Part shown: piece by piece, positions 60,051 through 64,000 of the stretch | Position numbering within the stretch: position 1 is the first letter of the stretch | How the letters are laid out: each line of letters opens with the position of its first letter | DNA from: Novosphingobium sp. 18050 | GTDB lineage: Bacteria; Pseudomonadota; Alphaproteobacteria; Sphingomonadales; Sphingomonadaceae | Assembly: GCF_902706195.1 (NCBI RefSeq) | Contig: NZ_CACSJO010000020.1 | Span: 1 to 64,000 of the forward strand | Reading direction: 5' to 3' | DNA: 64,000 bases | Program-made: the position numbers and the translations under genes | Notes under the pieces: generated by a model | The model's database searches: none | What the model saw: only the letters and a program-made list of their open reading frames with translations | Told to the model about the DNA's origin: nothing

Positions 60051-60212
60051 GCCTCCTGCAGGATCAGCTTGTCGAACGTCAGGTCGAGATCGCTCGCCGC
60101 AGCCGCAGAGTCTCCTTCACCAGATCCTTCATCCGCCGAGCCTGGTCGGTCTTCAGCCCGCCATATTCCTTGCACCAGCGATAATCAGTCTGCTCGGTAA
60201 CCGCGATCCGCC
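60040..60212 (-). pseudogene. IS3-family OrfA, 3' fragment with frameshift
   Basis: The fragment encodes RIAVTEQTDYRWCKEYGGLK and KTDQARRMKDL, the usual end of an IS3 OrfA helix-turn-helix protein. A single-base deletion near LRRAIS moves the rest (LTFDKLILQEAARRNF) into another frame. The N-terminus is absent. Confidence 0.8.
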
Positions 60213-60220
60213 GAAACGCA

Positions 60221-60649
60221 TCACTGCGCCAGCAAAGCTTCGTCCGGATAGCTTGCGACCAAGGGCCAGAGCACGCGGTCGGCGAGTACGTTGCAAAAAT
60301 ACTCGTCCACTCGCGCGATCAGTCCATCCTGCATGGTGAAAATGAAGCAGTACTGGTTGTGGTAGGCTGTGCCATCGGGTGTAGTCGCATTGCCCTCGCA
60401 CTCCACAATCACGCAATCATCACCCTCGATGACGCGCGAGACTGCAAGGCGCAGGCCGCCGGGCAGCAGATCGTTGAACGCCTCGATCGTCCCCACCATG
60501 ACCTCTCGAGATCGAACACCGGCGAAGTGTCCGAACCCTTTTGAGATCGTGTACGCCTCCGGTGCAAGGACAGGATCGGCAAGCGAGCGATCGGCCTTGG
60601 ACATTGCTTCTATGAATTGTAGCGCGGCGGCCCTGTTGATCGACACCAT
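60221..60649 (-). CDS. SnoaL/NTF2-like protein
   Basis: This 142-residue cytoplasmic protein has one NTF2-like domain (INRAALQFIEAM-type start, VIEGDDCVIVECEGNATTPDG, YHNQYCFIFTMQDGLIARVDEYF). Members include ketosteroid isomerases, polyketide cyclases and epoxide hydrolases, and many bind small ligands without known chemistry. GGGAG precedes the ATG. It follows TonB receptor 5 after 26 bases on the same strand, so they form an operon. The IS3 remnant begins nine bases after its stop but the domain seems complete. Confidence 0.82.
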   Translation of the reverse strand: MVSINRAAALQFIEAMSKADRSLADPVLAPEAYTISKGFGHFAGVRSREVMVGTIEAFNDLLPGGLRLAVSRVIEGDDCVIVECEGNATTPDGTAYHNQYCFIFTMQDGLIARVDEYFCNVLADRVLWPLVASYPDEALLAQ

Positions 60650-60675
60650 AATGAATCACTCCCCATACATGCGGC

Positions 60676-62904
60676 TCACTGGAACTTGGCGCTGATTTCC
60701 ACCCCATAAGTTGCGGGCTTGTTCCAGTTCGCGCCGATACCGTAGTTGGTATACTGAGCCCCGACCTTGAACCGGCCGTTGGTGACATTATCGCCCCAGA
60801 GGGCAAAAGTGTACCTGTCGCTGGGGTCCGTCCATTGAACTCGCAGCGAGAGCGTCTCATAGCCTCCCTGACGAAACTGTATCCCGGAAGGTCCGTAATG
60901 GAATTCCGAGGAGTGATAGAAATTGCCCGAGAGAGCCAACTCCCCTTCCGCCACCGTCGCGGCATAGCGCGCGCCCAGGTTCGCGGTGAACGCCGGCGTG
61001 CGTTGCATCGGAACGTTGTCGAGATCGGTGCTGACTATGACGAAGGTGGTGAAGCTGGCGGCACAGGCACTCTGGATCGCCTGCGATAGCGCAGCGCAGT
61101 TCGTGTAGATGGGCGCATTGGCGAATTTCTTGTAACGCGCGTGCGTCCACGCCGCGCCGCCGTTCAGCTGCAGGCCCTCTACGATCTCGTAACGGAACTG
61201 CCCGTCCAGGCCATAGATTTGCGACTTCGCCGCGTTGACGACCTCAGCCGTCCCTGCCTTGTACAGCGAGACCTGCAGGTCCTTGTAGTCGTAATAGAAG
61301 CCGGCCAGTTCGATACTCAGGCCGCCGATGGCGTACTTGCCACCGATCTCGAATGCCTTGATGGTTTCTGGCTTGATGTTGTTACATACGAAGGGTGCGT
61401 TCTGGCACGAGCCGCCCACATCGATGATCGCCGCCTTGTAGCCTTTCGTGAATGAGGCGTAGAGGCTGGCTTCATCGCTAGGCTTATACCGCAGTACGAA
61501 GCGCGGCGTGAGCCGGTTGCTTGAGATGCTGGGAACCGCCACATCGGTGCCGCCGCCGGGCGGATTCCAGTATGCGTCGACCACCTTGTCCTTCGCGTAG
61601 CGGGCGCCGGCTGTGACGAACAGTTGCGGGTTGATCTCATAAGTCGCGTCGAGGAATCCCGCATAGCTCCTCGTGGTCGTGCTCGATCCTCCAATCCGGA
61701 TGCGCGCCGCGTCCGAATTGCCGAAGTTATCGAGGTAGGTAATGTAGCGATCCTTGTTGCTGAAATAGAACAAGCCCGCAGTCCACTGCAACGGCGTTCC
61801 CGGCTTGGACGTGAAAAGCAATTCCTGGCTTTTGGTCCGGTTGATGTTGGGCAGCCCGAACTGCAGAAGATCGACACCGGAATAATCCAGATCGAGTGAC
61901 GAATCGGTATTCTCATGCCGATACTGAGTATAGGAAGTCAGATCAGCGATGCCGAGGTCGGCTTTGACTGTCATCTGATAGACGTCGCTTTTTGATCGGA
62001 AGAACTCCGGAACCGAGCCGGACGCAATCTCATTCGGACGATAGGTGTATTGGCCCGGCAGAGCATAGGCTGGCTGCCCCGCACCGAACTCCCGGTCATT
62101 CCAGCTATTGGCAAGCACCGAGGAGGGATCGTCAACGTCGCTGTGCTGATAACGAAGCAGGACGCTGATGCCGTCGATAGGATCGATCTTGAGACCGGCC
62201 CTGACTGCCCAGTTTTCGTAGTCGCCCACTCTCTGGCCCGATTGGATATCACGCTGCCACCCGTTGCCGGACCTGTAGAGACCCTCGACATCGACAGCGA
62301 CCCCCTCGGCGAGCCCTGTGGTTACATAACCCTGCAGCTTGAGCTCGTCGAAGCGCCCGTAGCTTGTCTTGAACAGGGCGGACGTATTCTCGCTCGGCTC
62401 GGATGTCTGAACCAGGATTGCGCCGCCCGTGGTGTTACGTCCAAACAGGGTTCCCTGTGGTCCCTTTAGAACCTGGATGCTCTGCAGATTGAGAAGGTCG
62501 AAATCGGCAGCCAGGGGGTTGGGCGAGTAGAAGCCATCGATATAGATACCGACGTTGCTGCCGCCGCCCGAGGTCACGTTCGAAGTGCCGACACCGCGGA
62601 TAGTGGGCTGGAAGAAGCCACTGGAAAAGTCGAAGCGAACGCCTGGAGTAATCTTGGATATGTCGGAAATCTCGGCGATTCTGGCAGTCTCAAGCTGTTC
62701 ACTGCTGAGGGTCGCCACCGAGATCGGTACGTCAACCGAACGTTCCTGCCGGCGCTGCGCAGTGACGACGATCTCTCCGGCCGTAGAAGCTTTCGCACTA
62801 CCGCCAGAGCTATCTTCCTGCGCGAAAAGCTCGGTCGGTGCCAGCACGATCAGGAACGATACGGCCAGAAGGGCCGAGCTGCCGAGCAGTTTGGAATTCG
62901 TCAT
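60676..62904 (-). CDS. TonB-dependent receptor 5
   Basis: This 742-residue receptor has a signal peptide (ending near ELFAQED), the segment GEIVVTAQRRQERSVDVP, a plug with VGIYIDGFYSPNPLAA and VLKGPQGTLFGRNTTGGAILV, and a barrel ending VEISAKFQ. The plug motif KGPQGTLFGRNTTGG is the canonical one, unlike the KGPQSA type of the other four receptors, so it belongs to a different lineage and may not serve the same pathway. GGGAGAGGGA lies before the ATG at 62904. Confidence 0.92.
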   Translation of the reverse strand: MTNSKLLGSSALLAVSFLIVLAPTELFAQEDSSGGSAKASTAGEIVVTAQRRQERSVDVPISVATLSSEQLETARIAEISDISKITPGVRFDFSSGFFQPTIRGVGTSNVTSGGGSNVGIYIDGFYSPNPLAADFDLLNLQSIQVLKGPQGTLFGRNTTGGAILVQTSEPSENTSALFKTSYGRFDELKLQGYVTTGLAEGVAVDVEGLYRSGNGWQRDIQSGQRVGDYENWAVRAGLKIDPIDGISVLLRYQHSDVDDPSSVLANSWNDREFGAGQPAYALPGQYTYRPNEIASGSVPEFFRSKSDVYQMTVKADLGIADLTSYTQYRHENTDSSLDLDYSGVDLLQFGLPNINRTKSQELLFTSKPGTPLQWTAGLFYFSNKDRYITYLDNFGNSDAARIRIGGSSTTTRSYAGFLDATYEINPQLFVTAGARYAKDKVVDAYWNPPGGGTDVAVPSISSNRLTPRFVLRYKPSDEASLYASFTKGYKAAIIDVGGSCQNAPFVCNNIKPETIKAFEIGGKYAIGGLSIELAGFYYDYKDLQVSLYKAGTAEVVNAAKSQIYGLDGQFRYEIVEGLQLNGGAAWTHARYKKFANAPIYTNCAALSQAIQSACAASFTTFVIVSTDLDNVPMQRTPAFTANLGARYAATVAEGELALSGNFYHSSEFHYGPSGIQFRQGGYETLSLRVQWTDPSDRYTFALWGDNVTNGRFKVGAQYTNYGIGANWNKPATYGVEISAKFQ

Positions 62905-63422
62905 GATTTTCCCTCTCCCTTGTGCCCCGGCAAAGACTGCCCGCTTGGTGCGGGCCATGTTTCCTTTGACGGGCTTCTTTTGCAGTTGCTCCCGAACTCG
63001 AACAGCTAACGACCTGAGCCAGCACCGACTTTTCGGCCTTTAGCAGCGGCATCACCTTTTCTGCGAAGGCTCCGTTTGCTCGTAGACACCCCCGCAAGGC
63101 ATGCCGCCGAAGCTGACATTGGCGATGATCTCGTAGTTGCTGACGTAGTCCTTTGTGCGCCTTGTCCGGGCCACCGGCCGTGGCCGACATCCCGCCTATG
63201 CAGGCGTACGCGGCGAAGCTCGGCAGCGACTTGCAGTGCGGCTTAACGAACTCGTGATGGCCTGCGATCTGAAAGAACTGAGCCACAAAGTCGAAGCCTT
63301 CTGGCCCTCCCCTTTCTGAAGCTCCCGTGAAGTACATGCTTACATGTTTTGTTTTATATAGTCCACTTGGTATGTTTAATTGGAGCAGTCGTCAAGCGGC
63401 CTGAAAGGCTTTTTCCGTGCAG
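62905..63422 (-). pseudogene. Gap with a probable gene remnant (possibly luciferase-like monooxygenase)
   Basis: On the minus strand, 63040-63330 reads in shifting frames FDFVAQFFQIAGHHEF, then DYVSNYEIIANVSFGGMPCG, then AFAEKVMPLLKAE. The last two parts resemble the C-terminus of luciferase-like flavin monooxygenases, where an AEKVMP segment is common. Several frame breaks show that it is not expressed as one protein. The AT-rich patch at 63335-63385 may be a promoter. The family assignment is weak. Confidence 0.35.
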
Positions 63423-64000
63423 TCAGATGTAGCGCCCGCCATTCACCCCTATAACCTGGCCCGTCACGAAACCGGCCTCTTCCGACGCGAGCCAAGCGAC
63501 AGCGCCCGCGATATCCTCAGGACGGCCCTCGCGGCGGATCGGCCCCGCCTGCACTTCCGCCTCGCGCGCCATGGGCTGCTTGCCGGCCGCGAAAGAGTTG
63601 TCCGACATGATGGTGCCGGTGATGAATCGCGGCGGAACCACATTGAACGTGATCCCGGCCGGACCGAACTCATGTGCGAGTGCGCGCGTCATGCCGATCA
63701 TGCCAGCTTTTGATGCCGCATAGTGCGCCATATCCTTGGCGCCGGCCTGCGCTGCCATCGAGGATATATTGATCACGCGCCCCCATTGCGCGGCGATCAT
63801 GCCTGGCAATACGGCCTGCGTGACAATGAAGGCGCCCGTGAGATTGACCCTCATCATGTGATCCCACAGGGCGTCATCGATCTCGAGAAACGGTTTGAAG
63901 CCTGGAATCCCGGCGTTGTTCACCGTGATCGCGATGGGCCCGAACCTGTCGTGCAGCTGGGCGACGGCTCCCCTGACCTGGTCGCGATCAGTAATATCGG
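63423..64000 (-). CDS. Short-chain dehydrogenase/reductase (partial, runs off the window)
   Basis: The minus-strand frame is open to the window edge. It encodes the last 191 or so residues of a classical SDR: DITDRDQVRGAVAQL, VNNAGIPGF, the Ser in NISSMAAQAG, the Tyr and Lys in YAASKAG, and the end GFVTGQVIGVNGGRYI. The catalytic residues are intact, unlike the SDR at 12943. The N-terminal cofactor motif lies outside the window. It is NAD(P)-dependent and of unknown substrate. Confidence 0.88.
   Translation of the reverse strand, partial: DITDRDQVRGAVAQLHDRFGPIAITVNNAGIPGFKPFLEIDDALWDHMMRVNLTGAFIVTQAVLPGMIAAQWGRVINISSMAAQAGAKDMAHYAASKAGMIGMTRALAHEFGPAGITFNVVPPRFITGTIMSDNSFAAGKQPMAREAEVQAGPIRREGRPEDIAGAVAWLASEEAGFVTGQVIGVNGGRYI

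Larger units (their letters stand above)
59293..60212 (-). mobile_element. Decayed IS3-family insertion sequence
   Basis: The left end TGACCGGCCCCCACTGAATG at 59293 resembles an IS3-type terminal repeat. Reading leftward from 60212, the last part of OrfA is followed by a broken OrfB. OrfA is cut at about 60212 by the boundary with the SnoaL gene, so the other end is missing. The element marks the right border of operon N and could have brought together unrelated segments. Confidence 0.8.

Noticed and set aside
1..64000. CRISPR arrays, rRNA, tRNA or a biosynthetic (NRPS/PKS) cluster.
   Set aside because: I saw no regularly spaced repeats, RNA genes or carrier/assembly-line domains. The methyltransferases are surrounded by catabolic and uptake genes.

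Overview
The window looks like an accessory catabolic region of a high-GC alphaproteobacterium, most likely a sphingomonad (Novosphingobium or Sphingobium type). This is inferred from the GC-rich coding, five TonB-dependent receptors of the sphingomonad CirA/FecA-like type, two GPH-type sugar-cation-symporter-like transporters, IS5- and IS3-type elements, and long runs of stop-start overlapping operons. I saw no rRNA, tRNA, CRISPR array or housekeeping gene. A broken IS5-type transposase end lies at the left edge (1-214) and a decayed IS3-type element at 59293-60212.

Layout. (A) 281-4153 (-): methyltransferase 1, its small partner, a PuuE-like CE4 hydrolase, a methylisocitrate-lyase-type C-C lyase and an isochorismatase-like amidase, divergent from (B) 4352-8591 (+): TonB receptor 1, a DUF3089 hydrolase and a Tat-exported alpha/beta hydrolase. 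(C) 9048-12626 (+): aldehyde dehydrogenase, a cysteine-less maleate-isomerase-like protein and an FAD monooxygenase. (D) 22735-12943 (-): SDR, a triple RidA fusion, TonB receptor 2, methyltransferase 2 with its partner, GPH transporter 1, an amidohydrolase and a second SDR. (E) 22941-24092: an MFS exporter. (F) 28143-24179 (-): HMG-CoA-lyase-like enzyme, isochorismatase-like amidase, two CE4 hydrolases and a SnoaL-like protein. A GntR/HutC regulator (28272-29075) separates this from (G) 29276-33874 (+): class III CoA transferase, LeuC/LeuD-like hydratase and an FAD reductase or dehydrogenase. (H) 33985-36961: two tandem IclR regulators and an alpha/beta hydrolase. (I) 37094-39487: TonB receptor 3. 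(J) 43358-39963 (-): partner protein 3, methyltransferase 3, a GxHxG alpha/beta protein and an APH-type kinase, divergent from (K) 43496-45729: a GxHxG alpha/beta protein and a flavin amine oxidase. (L) an MFS transporter with a divergent LysR regulator. (M) 52624-48136 (-): GPH transporter 2, TonB receptor 4 and a periplasmic cupin. (N) 52784-59290 (+): GxHxG protein, M24 enzyme, NtaA-type monooxygenase, GxHxG protein, dienelactone-hydrolase-like protein and M24 enzyme. (O) after the IS3 remnant: TonB receptor 5 with a SnoaL-like protein, a probable gene remnant, and an SDR running off the window.

Reading as a whole (inference). The genes look like a modular uptake and degradation island for a nitrogen-containing, probably cyclic, methyl-branched compound. 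TonB receptors and GPH transporters import it. Flavin monooxygenases, amine oxidase, PuuE-like hydrolases, isochorismatase-like amidases, M24 enzymes and an amidohydrolase open it and remove nitrogen. An aconitase-family hydratase, a CoA transferase, an HMG-CoA-lyase-like enzyme and a KRCGH-type lyase would cut the resulting branched dicarboxylates into central metabolites. The substrate cannot be read from the sequence. The two strongest candidates for undescribed biology are the three paralogous methyltransferase and small-helical-protein pairs, and the four alpha/beta-hydrolase-fold proteins with His in place of the nucleophile Ser.
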